From the NCBI GenBank assembly GCA_009377505.1, contig WHTX01000020.1, positions 1 to 32,346 of the forward strand: a stretch of DNA of 32,346 nt, read 5' to 3'. The position numbers and the translations under genes are program-made. The DNA comes from Acidimicrobiia bacterium (GTDB lineage: Bacteria > Actinomycetota > Acidimicrobiia > Acidimicrobiales > CAIXPF01). Below the pieces are notes generated by a model. That model had not been told where the DNA came from. It did no database searches and saw only the letters and a program-made list of their open reading frames with translations. Every line of letters starts with the position of its first letter. Position 1 is the stretch's first letter. Below are positions 16,277 to 24,028 of the stretch, one piece after another.

Positions 16277-17338
16277 TCAGTAGCGGAACGGCCAGACTCG
16301 CACGTAGTCCTTGATGTTCCGCCACATCCGGTTGAGGCCTTCCGGCTCGGCGATGAGGAACACGATGATCAGCAGCCCGAAGACGATGAGCCGGAGCTGG
16401 CCGACGAGCCCGGGCACGTCGCCGATGCCGAGCGTGTCCTCCAACGCCCGCAGGACATCGCTGAGCACGAAGGGCAGCAAGGTGACGAAGATGGCGCCGA
16501 ACGTGGCGCCGATGATGCTGCCCAGCCCGCCGATGATGATCATGGCCACGTACTCGATCGAGATGGTGATGGTGAACATCTCGTAGTTGGCGATGCCGAG
16601 GTAGTAGGCCCACAACGCACCGCCGATCCCGGCGAAGAACGAGCTCAAGGCGAAGGCGAGCAGCTTGTAGCGGTAGACGTCGACGCCCATGATGTTCGCC
16701 GCGACCTCGCGGTCTCGTATGGCGACGAACGCCCGCCCGATGCGGCTGCGGGCGAGGTTGAGCCCGGCAAGCACGGAGAGCACAGCGAATACCAGGATCA
16801 CGTAGTACTTGGCGGTGTCGCTGATGAGCTCCCACCCGAAGATGGACGGTGGGGGCAGCACCACGGTGGGCTCGGCCCGGCCGGCGATCCAGTCGATGTG
16901 GTTGATGGCCCACTCGATGATGAACTGGGCGGCGATCGTGGCGATGGCGAGGTAGATGCCCTTCACCCGTGCCGAGGGCAGGCCGACGATGAGGCCGATG
17001 ATCGCGGCCATCGTGCCGCCGGCGAGGATGCACACCCAGAAGGGCATCCCGTGCCTGGTGGCGAGCATGGCCGCGGTGTAGGCGCCCACGGCCAGGAAGG
17101 CGCCATGGCCCAGTGACACCAGGCCGGCGTAGCCGGTGAGCAGCATCAGGCCCACCGCGCCGGGTATGGCGATGCCGACCAGGCTCGCCCACGTCACGTA
17201 CTTGCCCGGCAGCACGAAGGGCAGGGCCACGAGCGCCACGCCCAACCCGGCCATCGCCCAACGGGCGAACGGCAAGGGGTAGAGGGCCATGTCGGCCTTG
17301 TAGTCGGTCTTGTAGATGCCGCACTCTCGGACGATCAC
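16277..17338 (-). CDS. livM: LIV-type ABC transporter permease (LivM)
   Basis: A 353-residue permease. It has the LivM core LLTGYAGLVSLGHGAFLAVGAYTAAML and the conserved GRAFVAIRDREVAANIMGVDVYRYKLLAFALSSFFAGIGGAL, which contains the EAA-like ATPase contact. The C-terminus carries the GLGSIIGATFGAIFVTLLP repeat and LIAEPEGLNRMWRNIKDY. The GTG at 17338 lies 4 bp after the livH stop. The first 16 residues (MIVRECGIYKTDYKAD) are polar, and ATG at 17290 is an alternative start. It forms the channel with LivH. Confidence 0.93.
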   Translation of the reverse strand: MIVRECGIYKTDYKADMALYPLPFARWAMAGLGVALVALPFVLPGKYVTWASLVGIAIPGAVGLMLLTGYAGLVSLGHGAFLAVGAYTAAMLATRHGMPFWVCILAGGTMAAIIGLIVGLPSARVKGIYLAIATIAAQFIIEWAINHIDWIAGRAEPTVVLPPPSIFGWELISDTAKYYVILVFAVLSVLAGLNLARSRIGRAFVAIRDREVAANIMGVDVYRYKLLAFALSSFFAGIGGALWAYYLGIANYEMFTITISIEYVAMIIIGGLGSIIGATFGAIFVTLLPFVLSDVLRALEDTLGIGDVPGLVGQLRLIVFGLLIIVFLIAEPEGLNRMWRNIKDYVRVWPFRY

Positions 17339-17342
17339 GGCG

Positions 17343-18227
17343 TCACACCTTCTCGATGGCTTCCCGGCCGAACAACCCGTAGGGCCTGACCATGAGCACC
17401 ACCAGCATCAGCAGGTAGGGGATGAAGTCCTTCGTGCCGCCGCCCACGAGCGGGTCGATGTAGCCAGCGGCGACGTTCTCCACCGCCCCCACGACGAGAC
17501 CGCCGACGATGGCGCCGCCGATCGAGTCGAGGCCGCCGAGGATGACGACGGGGAAGACTCGGAGCCCGACGAGGGCGAGGTAGGCGTCGACGCCGATGAG
17601 GCCGCCCCAGATGAGCCCGCCCGCCCCGGCGGCGATCCCCGCGATGGCCATGGCCACGGCGAACACGCTCGGCACGCTGATGCCCACGGAGGCGGCCGCC
17701 TGCTGGTCGTCCGAGACGGCCCGCAGGGCCACGCCCGTCCTGGTGCGCTGGAAGAACCAGGTGAACGCCACCAGCATGGCCAGGGCGGCCCCTGCCCCGG
17801 CGATGGTGATGTAGGACAGGTTCACGTCGAACACCCGCACCGCGCCGAAGGGCACGGGCAGGGAGAGGTTTCGCGTCGAGGGCCCGAACAGCATGGGCGC
17901 GAGGCCCCGCAGGAGGAAGGCCAGCCCGATCGTGGCCATGATCATCCCGAGCACGCCGCTGCCGATCATGGGCCGCAGGACCGTCCGCTCGACGAGGAGG
18001 CCCACAAACATGAGGGCGATGAGCGTCGCCGGGATGCCGAGGATCGGCGCTACGCCGTAGGAGTCGAGGATGACGACGCCGATGTACCCGCCGAGCATGA
18101 CGAGCTCGCCCTGGGCGAAGTTGATCACCCCGGTGGCCTTGAAGACGAGCACGAAGCCGAGGGCCACCAGTGCGTAGATCGCGCCGATCATCAGGCCGTT
18201 GACGAGGAGGGAGAAGAAGAAGGTCAC
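17343..18227 (-). CDS. livH: LIV-type ABC transporter permease (LivH)
   Basis: A 294-residue hydrophobic permease. The N-terminal signature LLVNGLMIGAIYALVALGFVLVFKATGVINFAQGELVMLGGYIG is diagnostic of LivH. The region ALRAVSDDQQAAASVGISV and the terminal repeat GLDSIGGAIVGGLVVGAVENVAAGY complete the family pattern. The GTG at 18227 overlaps the stop of the acyl-CoA synthetase gene by 4 bp, which places the synthetase firmly inside the operon. Confidence 0.93.
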   Translation of the reverse strand: MTFFFSLLVNGLMIGAIYALVALGFVLVFKATGVINFAQGELVMLGGYIGVVILDSYGVAPILGIPATLIALMFVGLLVERTVLRPMIGSGVLGMIMATIGLAFLLRGLAPMLFGPSTRNLSLPVPFGAVRVFDVNLSYITIAGAGAALAMLVAFTWFFQRTRTGVALRAVSDDQQAAASVGISVPSVFAVAMAIAGIAAGAGGLIWGGLIGVDAYLALVGLRVFPVVILGGLDSIGGAIVGGLVVGAVENVAAGYIDPLVGGGTKDFIPYLLMLVVLMVRPYGLFGREAIEKV

Positions 18228-20161
18228 CCGGCACCCCCGACCACGGCAGCTTCGGTGACGGGTACCGACTCCACCTGGCGGACGTGCACCTTCGCCTCGG
18301 TGCGCCCGCGCCGCCCGTCCTCATGGGTGACCTCGCTCGAGACCAGGGCCGTCTCGCCTTCCTCGTACAGGGCCCGGACCAACGGCGCGTAGCGTTCGCC
18401 GATGACCCATCGCCGCAGCGAGCGGGCCCGCGTGACCTCCTCGTCGTCGGGGTCCAGCTCCTTGTGGAGCAGGAGGAACTTCTTGATGGCGAGCTGCTCG
18501 GGCAGGCCCTCGTTCACCTTTCGCACCTCTCCCTCGAGCAGGTCGTAGACGACGCCCATGCGGGCGAGGTCGCTGTAGCTCGTGAAGTTGAGCTCCCGAC
18601 GCGCCGCCCACCGGCCCACGCTGCCCAGGTCGAAGTTGACCATCGCCGTCACGTAGGGCCGTCCGGCCCCGATGGCCACCACCTCACGGATGTAGGGGCT
18701 GAACTTGAGCTTGTTCTCGATGGGCGCCGGCGCGAAGTCGGTGCCGTCGCGCAGGTGGGAGATGTCGTCGGCCCGGTCGACGATGACGAGGTGGCCGTCT
18801 TCGTCCAGGTAGCCGGTGTCGCCCGTCCGGAGCCAGCCGTCGTCGACGAGGGCTTCCGCGGTGGCCGCCGGGTCCTTGTAGTAGCCCTGGAACACGCCCC
18901 CCGAGCGCAACAGCACCTCGCCGCCCTCCGCGATGCGCACCTCGACGCCGGGCAGGGGCGTGCCCACCGAGTCGGCACGGGCGTCGGTGTCGGGCTGGAC
19001 GACGGCCAGGGCCGAGCACTCGGTGAGCCCGTAGTACTGCTTCAGGTTCACGCCGATGCCCCGGAAGTTGCGGAGCGTGTCGGGGCCCATCGCCGCACCG
19101 CCGGCGTAGGCGTGGCGGACGCGTCGCAGGCCCAGCTGGTCCCGCAGCGGGCCGTAGACGAGCACCTCGTGGATCCGGTGCTGCAGCCGGCGCCCGAAGG
19201 AGACCGCCTCGCGTTCCATGCGCAACGACTCGATGTCGAGGGCCGCCCGCATCGCCCGGCGGTACAGCCAGCGCTTCAGCCGCGTCGTGTCCTCGATGCG
19301 GACCTGCACGTCACGGAGCATGTTCTCCCAGATGCGGGGCGGGGCGAAGAACACCGTGGGCCCGAGCTCGCGCAGGTCGCGCTGGACGGTCTCGGGCGAC
19401 TCGGGGATGTTCACCGTCATGCCGTGGCGCACGGCCATGAACACGGACACGAACGCCTCGCCGACCCAGGCGAGGGGGAGGTAGGCGAGCGTCTCCTCCT
19501 CCCCCTCTCGCCACGGTTCCCGGGCGAGGAGGCTGTCCCCGGCGGCGAAGAGGTTGCGGTAGGACAGGAGCACGGCCTTGGGCGTGCCGGTGGTGCCCGC
19601 GGTGTAGCAGATGACGCTCACGTCGTCGGGCTCGCCCGCCTCCACCTGCACCTCGAAGAACCCCGGGTGCTCGGCGTCGAAGCGCCGGCCCCGCTCCTGC
19701 ACGTCGTCGAAGCTGACGAGCATCGGGTCGTCGTAGGCGCGCATGCCCTTGGGGTCGCCGTAGACGACGTGCCGGAGACAGGGCAGCTGGGGCATGAGGG
19801 CGAGCAGCTTGTCGACCTGCTCCTGGTCCTCCGCCAGCACGATCGTGGCCTCGGAGTGGGCGACCGCGTAGCGGACCTCCTCGGCGATGGCGTCCTGGTA
19901 GAGGGCGACAGGGACCCCCCCGACGCATTGGGCGGCCATGAACCCCTGGTAGAGGCGCGGCCGATTGTCACCGATGACCGCCAGCTTGTCGCCCCGGCCG
20001 AACCCGAGGCTCGCCAGCCCCATGGCGAACGAGCGCACCTCCGACGCCTGGCGGGCCCAGGTGACGTCCTGCCAGATGCCGAACGCCTTCTCCCGCATGG
20101 CGACGCTCGCGTCCCCGTAGCGCCGGGCGTTCTCCAGCAGGATCTTGGGAACGGTGCCCAC
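18224..20161 (-). CDS. AMP-binding long-chain acyl-CoA synthetase within the liv operon
   Basis: A 645-residue adenylate-forming enzyme that makes acyl-CoA from a carboxylic acid, ATP and CoA. The phosphate-binding loop is YTAGTTGTPK (186-195). Other motifs are the adenine motif YYGLTECSAL, DDGWLRTGDTGYLDEDGHLVIVDR, and the family tail APAPIENKLKFSPYIREVVAIG. It sits between livG (3 bp away) and livH (4 bp overlap), an arrangement known from actinobacteria and deltaproteobacteria and taken to couple uptake with CoA activation. One oddity: in the C-terminal segment I recall relatives reading TRTRKLRR, but here it is TRARSLRR, with Ser581 at the position of the Lys that may be the catalytic A10 lysine. 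That comparison is from memory. Confidence 0.92.
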   Translation of the reverse strand: MGTVPKILLENARRYGDASVAMREKAFGIWQDVTWARQASEVRSFAMGLASLGFGRGDKLAVIGDNRPRLYQGFMAAQCVGGVPVALYQDAIAEEVRYAVAHSEATIVLAEDQEQVDKLLALMPQLPCLRHVVYGDPKGMRAYDDPMLVSFDDVQERGRRFDAEHPGFFEVQVEAGEPDDVSVICYTAGTTGTPKAVLLSYRNLFAAGDSLLAREPWREGEEETLAYLPLAWVGEAFVSVFMAVRHGMTVNIPESPETVQRDLRELGPTVFFAPPRIWENMLRDVQVRIEDTTRLKRWLYRRAMRAALDIESLRMEREAVSFGRRLQHRIHEVLVYGPLRDQLGLRRVRHAYAGGAAMGPDTLRNFRGIGVNLKQYYGLTECSALAVVQPDTDARADSVGTPLPGVEVRIAEGGEVLLRSGGVFQGYYKDPAATAEALVDDGWLRTGDTGYLDEDGHLVIVDRADDISHLRDGTDFAPAPIENKLKFSPYIREVVAIGAGRPYVTAMVNFDLGSVGRWAARRELNFTSYSDLARMGVVYDLLEGEVRKVNEGLPEQLAIKKFLLLHKELDPDDEEVTRARSLRRWVIGERYAPLVRALYEEGETALVSSEVTHEDGRRGRTEAKVHVRQVESVPVTEAAVVGGAG

Positions 20162-20164
20162 GGG

Positions 20165-20956
20165 CTACCCCCTGGTGGTCAGGTTCTCCCCGAGATAGGC
20201 GGTGATGACCGCCCGGTCCTCCCGCACGACGTCGGGCGGGCCTTCACTGATCTTCTTGCCGTGATCGAGCACGACGACGTGGTCGGAGATGTCCATGACC
20301 ACGCCCATGTCGTGCTCGATGAGCACGATGGTGATGCCCTTCTCCTCGCTCGCGTCCAGGATGAAGCGAGCCATGTCCTCCTTCTCGTCGACGTTCATGC
20401 CCGTCATGGGCTCGTCGAGGAGGAGCAGATTGGGATCGAGGGCGAGGGCCCGGCCGAGCTCGACACGCTTCTGGAGGCCGTAGGGAAGCGCGCTCACCGG
20501 CGCCCTTCGAATCCCAGGGATCTCGAGGAAGTCGATGATCTCCTCGGCGGCCTCACGCTGGCGGACCTCGTCCCGCTGCGCCCGGCCCCAGTACAGGGCC
20601 GAGGTGAAGACATTGCTCCGCATCTTCACGTGGCGGCCCAACATGATGTTGTCGAGCACCGTCATGCCCGGGAAGAGGGCGATGTTCTGGAACGTCCGCG
20701 ATATGCCCAGGCGGGCGATGCGATGGGGCTTGAGCCGGCTGATGGTACGGCCGCCGAAGAGCACACGGCCTCGACGTGGGCGGTACACGCCGCTGATAGT
20801 GTTGAGAAGGGTCGTCTTGCCGGCGCCGTTGGGGCCGATGACGGAAACAATCTGGCCCTGCGGCACTTCGAAGGAGACGTCATCGACGGCCCTGACGCCG
20901 CCGAATTGGACGTCTACCTCCTCGACAGCCAGGAGACTTGGCGCGTCGGCGCTCAT
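20165..20956 (-). CDS. livG: LIV-type ABC transporter ATP-binding protein (LivG)
   Basis: A 263-residue HAAT ATPase. Walker A is GPNGAGKTTL (41-50). ISRTFQNIALFPGMTVLDNIMLG follows, and the signature region is the LivG-type LPYGLQKRVELGRALAL rather than LSGGQ. Walker B is LLLLDEPMTGMN, and IEHDMGVVMDISDHVVVLDHGKKI is typical of LivG. I chose ATG 20956 (MSADAPSLLAVEEVDVQFGG) because GAGGTGATC sits just upstream; the frame is open to 20998. It is the first gene of the operon and has a candidate promoter/operator 100 bp upstream. Confidence 0.93.
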   Translation of the reverse strand: MSADAPSLLAVEEVDVQFGGVRAVDDVSFEVPQGQIVSVIGPNGAGKTTLLNTISGVYRPRRGRVLFGGRTISRLKPHRIARLGISRTFQNIALFPGMTVLDNIMLGRHVKMRSNVFTSALYWGRAQRDEVRQREAAEEIIDFLEIPGIRRAPVSALPYGLQKRVELGRALALDPNLLLLDEPMTGMNVDEKEDMARFILDASEEKGITIVLIEHDMGVVMDISDHVVVLDHGKKISEGPPDVVREDRAVITAYLGENLTTRG

Positions 20957-21054
20957 GCCGAGATCACCTCGTCCCTCGCGAGCGCAGCCAGGCCGCACAA
21001 GGAGGGCACTGCGGAGAGCGAACGCTCATCCTGCTTCCCCCTGTCAGTGCGCCA

Positions 21055-21084
21055 ACCATAGCAGCAAGTTGTGACGAGGGTCAC
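21055..21084 (-). promoter_or_regulatory. Candidate promoter and overlapping operator of the liv operon
   Basis: On the minus strand TGACCC (21078-21083) and TATGGT (21055-21060) are spaced 17 bp, giving a plausible -35/-10 pair 100 bp before livG. A perfect inverted repeat, GTGAC-GAGG-GTCAC (21071-21084), overlaps the -35 and could bind a dimeric repressor. No regulator gene lies next to it. This is read from the sequence; activity is inferred. Confidence 0.4.
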
Positions 21085-21172
21085 GCGCCCGGGTGGCGAG
21101 GGCGTCGACGGGTTGCCCGGCCCCCGGTCGGCCCCTGCCCCCCGGGCCCACCTGCTCGTACCGTGGCGCCCC

Positions 21173-21529
21173 ATGCCCACCAGAGGGCCGGCGGGCCCCG
21201 GCCGGCGGAGGCTGGCCACGGCGCCGTCTTCGCCGTCAACGGCGCGGCGGTCTCCAGCCCCAATCCTTCATTCGAGCTCGCTCGAGCTGGTCAGCCAGTT
21301 GCCCGCTTGGCTCGCCCGACCACCTGCCGTCCTGGTCAGGGGCCTGGCCGCACTGCTGGCTGCCCTGGTCGAGGGGGCGCCTCCGGACTGGAGCGGGGCC
21401 CACCTCGCCGAGCGCGGTGTCGCCGACGGCCTCACCTCGCCCGGGGTGGTGGCCTTCTGGGCGGGCATGCTCGCCGGCCGGCTCGTCGGGGCGGCCCGCC
21501 GGGCGGGGCGATCAGCGCGACAGTGGTGA
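21173..21529 (+). CDS. Small protein of unknown function, coupled to the next gene
   Basis: An ORF of 118 codons from ATG 21173. The N-terminal third is Pro/Ser/Arg-rich and may not be translated. The C-terminal part (ALLAALVEGAPPDWSGAHLAERGVADGLTSP and GVVAFWAGMLAGRLVGAARRAG) looks like helical, partly amphipathic protein. The stop TGA at 21527-21529 overlaps GTG 21526 of the next gene (GTGA), which supports real translation. The middle overlaps dispersed repeat copy B, so the ORF may have been assembled on a repeat. No family recognised. Confidence 0.45.
   Translation: MPTRGPAGPGRRRLATAPSSPSTARRSPAPILHSSSLELVSQLPAWLARPPAVLVRGLAALLAALVEGAPPDWSGAHLAERGVADGLTSPGVVAFWAGMLAGRLVGAARRAGRSARQW
21262..21350 (+). 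repeat. Dispersed repeat, copy B
   Basis: The segment 21313-21350 matches 3288-3325 in inverted orientation at 37 of 38 bases. The left end CCTTCATTCGAG is also shared with copy A. Copy B carries about 30 extra bases between these two blocks, including CTGGTCAGCC, which is also found in copy C. The right-hand ATGAAA-type end is missing, so this copy is truncated or fused into the ORF 21173-21529. Confidence 0.6.
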
Positions 21530-22036
21530 GCGAGACCGAGCCGACAGAGCGGGGGTGGGGAATGAGCGCTGAGGGGCCTCAGGGGCCGGGCATCGAGGAG
21601 CTGCTGCGCGGGCTCACCCCTCCGGCGGACCAACTCCGTGCGCTGCAGCAGATGCTGTCGCTCTTCCCTGGCCCTCGAGCAGCGCCAGGCCGTGCAGCAG
21701 ATGTTCACCCAGCTCTTCCTGCCGCCCGAACGGCTCCGCACCGCCCGGGAGCTGCTGCGGAGCTTCACCCCGCCGGCCGAGCAGCTCGAAGCGGTGCAAC
21801 GTGAGCTCGCCGCCCAGCGGGAGCAGCTCCAGGCCATGGCCCGCGAGCTCGAGTCCATGGAGCGAACGGTCAGCCGGCTCGCCACCCTGGGCGAGCAGGT
21901 GCGGGCCACCCAGGACACCTTCGTCAAGCTGATGTCGCTGTTCGTGCCGCCGGGCCCGCCCCGGCCCTCGGGCGCCGCCGAGGATGCCGCCGGCACAGCC
22001 ACCAACGACGAGACGGGCGAGCACGGCACCGGGTAG
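21526..22036 (+). pseudogene. Coiled-coil/helical-repeat protein, frameshifted
   Basis: Translation from GTG 21526 (or ATG 21562 after GGGGGTGGGGA) gives GPGIEELLRGLTPPADQLRALQQMLSLF up to about 21666. The matching continuation LALEQRQAVQQMFTQLFLPPERLRTARELLRSFTPPAEQ lies in the +1 frame and runs to TAG at 22036. One extra C in CTTCCCTGG (21662-21670) would account for the shift. The joined protein is about 158 residues with a recurring PP-x(2-4)-L helical unit (LTPPADQL, FLPPERL, FTPPAEQL). A coiled coil (LAAQREQLQAMARELESMERTVSRL) and an acidic tail follow. It is phasin-like in texture only; the family is unknown. The break may be a sequencing error, a true mutation or a programmed shift. 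Confidence 0.6.
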
Positions 22037-22067
22037 CCGCTCGCCTCATGGCCGCCGTCGCTCGCCT

Positions 22068-22086
22068 TCGGGGCGTTCTCGCCCGA
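22068..22086. terminator. Weak bidirectional hairpin between convergent genes
   Basis: TCGGGGCG and CGCCCGA form a 7-bp stem with one bulged G and a TTCT loop, between the coiled-coil gene (+) and the phosphohexomutase gene (-). No U-tract is present. It is the only terminator-like structure seen in this 77-bp gap. Confidence 0.3.
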
Positions 22087-22113
22087 CGAGCACGCGACGC
22101 TTTGGTCGGCGCT

Positions 22114-23826
22114 TCAGAGCCGGCCGCCACCCGTGGCCAACAGGGGCCGCAGGGCGTCGCGCAGCTCGCCCAGCCGCGCCCGGGCCTCCCGCTCGGCCTC
22201 CTCGTGGCCGCCGGCGGCCTCGGGCGGCACCAGGCGCACCACCTCGGCGTAGACCTTGAGCTTGGGCTCGGTGCCACTCGGCCGTACCACCAACCGGGAG
22301 CCGTCGCCCAGCTCCCAGACCAGGACGTCGCTGGGGGCCAGCCCATCGAGGCCCTTGGCGAGGTCGCACACCCTGTCCACGGCCACCCCCGCCAGCGCGC
22401 CCGGCGGGTCGACGCGCAACCGCGCCATCAACGCCGAGGTCCCCGCCATGCCCGAAGCACGGTCCCCGAACCGGACAGACCACTGCGCGGTGGCGTGGAG
22501 GCCGTGCTCGCCGGCCAGCTCGGCCAGGCGCTCTGCCGGGCTCGAGCCCGCCCCGGCCAGGTCGGCCACCACCTCGGCCACGAGGAGCGCGGCGGAGATG
22601 CCGTCCTTGTCTCGTACGACTGGGCCGACACAGTAGCCGAGGGCCTCCTCGTAGCCGAAGAGGAAGCGCCACTCCGGGTGCTCGAGGGCGGGACGGACGA
22701 TCCACTTGAAGCCGGTGAGCGTCCGGGCAGCGCGCACGCCGGCCGCCTCCGACATGCGCTCTACGAGGCGCGAGCAGGCCACCGTGGAGACGACGAGCCG
22801 GTCGTCGCCGCTCGTATGGCGGAGGAGGTGGTCGGCGAGCAGCGCGCCGACCTCGTCCCCGGTGAGCACCCGCCAGCCACCGGGGCCGGGCACGGCCACC
22901 CCGAGCCGGTCGGCGTCAGGGTCGTTGGCCAGCGCGACCTGCGCACCAGCGCCCTCGGCCACGTCGAGCAGACGGTCGAGGACGCCGGGCTCCTCGGGGT
23001 TCGGGAAGGGCAAGCCGGGGAACGCCGGGTCGGGACGGGACTGGTCCTCGACGACCACCGGCGGGGCGAACCCCGCCCGTCGGAAGGCCGCCAGCATGGT
23101 CTCTGCGCCCACCCCGTGCAACGCCGTGAAGGCCACGGCGACCGCCCGGGCCCGGGGGCGGACGCTCTGGGCCACGATCGCCTCCAGGTAGGCGTCGACC
23201 AGCTCGCCACCGACGGTGGCCACGAGCGGCGAGCTCCACGGGTCGTCCAGCACCTCGACCGGCGCCCGGCCCGCTCGGGCGATCTCCGCAGCGATGCGCT
23301 CGTCGTGGGGCGGCACGATCTGGGCCCCGTCTCCGAGGTACACCTTGTAGCCGTTGTCCCGGGGCGGGTTGTGGCTCGCCGTCACCATCACCCCGGCGTC
23401 GGCGCCGAGGTGGCGGACGGCGAAGGCGAGGACCGGGGTGGGCAACGGGCCCTCGAGGACCCGCACCTCCACCCCCCGGGCCGCGGCGACGGCGGCGGTG
23501 TCCGCCGCGAAGACGTCCGAGCGCCGTCGCGCGTCGTAGCCCACCACCAGCAACGGGCGACGACCACGCGGGGCGCGCTCGGCCACGTAGGCCACGAGAC
23601 CGGCGGCGGCCTGGCGCACGACGAGGCGGTTCATGCGCATCGGCCCCCCGCCGAGCTCGGCCCGCAGGCCGGCCGTGCCGAACTGCAGCCGGCCTGAGAA
23701 GCGCTCGGCCAGGGCTTCCCAGTCGCCCGCCGCCCGCAGGGAGCTCAGCTCGGCGTGGGTCTCGGCGTCCGGGTCCTGAGCCAGCCAACCCTCCACCTCT
23801 TCGCGCAGCGTCGCGGTGTCGATCAT
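22114..23826 (-). CDS. Phospho-sugar mutase (phosphoglucomutase/phosphomannomutase family)
   Basis: A 570-residue alpha-D-phosphohexomutase that interconverts hexose 1- and 6-phosphates through a phosphoserine. The catalytic loop is VTASHNPPRDNGYK with Ser151. The metal-binding loop is NDPDADRLGV (302-307), the sugar-binding loop is GYEEALGY (391-398), and the phosphate-binding loop near the C-terminus is RPSGTEPKLKVY. QFGTAGLRAELGGGPMRMN (48-66) is typical of the PgcA/PgmB-like long form found in actinobacteria and Bacillus. The start is ATG 23826. It is convergent with the upstream small genes and divergent from the ribbon-helix-helix gene. Glucose versus mannose preference cannot be decided here. 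Confidence 0.93.
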   Translation of the reverse strand: MIDTATLREEVEGWLAQDPDAETHAELSSLRAAGDWEALAERFSGRLQFGTAGLRAELGGGPMRMNRLVVRQAAAGLVAYVAERAPRGRRPLLVVGYDARRRSDVFAADTAAVAAARGVEVRVLEGPLPTPVLAFAVRHLGADAGVMVTASHNPPRDNGYKVYLGDGAQIVPPHDERIAAEIARAGRAPVEVLDDPWSSPLVATVGGELVDAYLEAIVAQSVRPRARAVAVAFTALHGVGAETMLAAFRRAGFAPPVVVEDQSRPDPAFPGLPFPNPEEPGVLDRLLDVAEGAGAQVALANDPDADRLGVAVPGPGGWRVLTGDEVGALLADHLLRHTSGDDRLVVSTVACSRLVERMSEAAGVRAARTLTGFKWIVRPALEHPEWRFLFGYEEALGYCVGPVVRDKDGISAALLVAEVVADLAGAGSSPAERLAELAGEHGLHATAQWSVRFGDRASGMAGTSALMARLRVDPPGALAGVAVDRVCDLAKGLDGLAPSDVLVWELGDGSRLVVRPSGTEPKLKVYAEVVRLVPPEAAGGHEEAEREARARLGELRDALRPLLATGGGRL

Positions 23827-23992
23827 GGTGGGTTCGCTTCCTCGGGTGCCTCGGGCGAAGGTGAGACCAGACGGGCCATGCTACGCCGCCCCCTCGCGGG
23901 CCACCCCGTGAGCGGTCGTACCGCCACGCGGGGAAGGGCGACCTCGAGGCGGCGGGGTGTGGCGCCCACTCGCCCGTGCGCCACATGACGAC

Positions 23993-24020
23993 CTTGGCCC
24001 TCCGGCACTACCGGTAGCAT
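23993..24020 (+). promoter_or_regulatory. Candidate promoter of the ribbon-helix-helix gene
   Basis: CTTGGC (23993-23998) and TAGCAT (24015-24020) are spaced 16 bp. The GTG start at 24029 follows 8 bp after the -10, so the transcript would be leaderless or nearly so. On the other strand TAGCAT also occurs at 23878-23883, 50 bp before the mutase ATG, a possible divergent promoter with no clear -35. The rest of 23827-24028 shows nothing else. Confidence 0.35.
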
Positions 24021-24028
24021 CAGCGCCA

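Noticed and set aside
20500-20525. TTCGAATCC-like string suggesting a tRNA T-arm
   Set aside because: It lies inside livG, and no acceptor, D or anticodon arms are present around it.
18284-21061. A 925-codon open frame on the plus strand
   Set aside because: It lies antisense to the clearly recognisable acyl-CoA synthetase and livG genes. Its translation is His/Val/Gly/Arg-rich with no domain, the usual mirror frame of high-GC codon bias.
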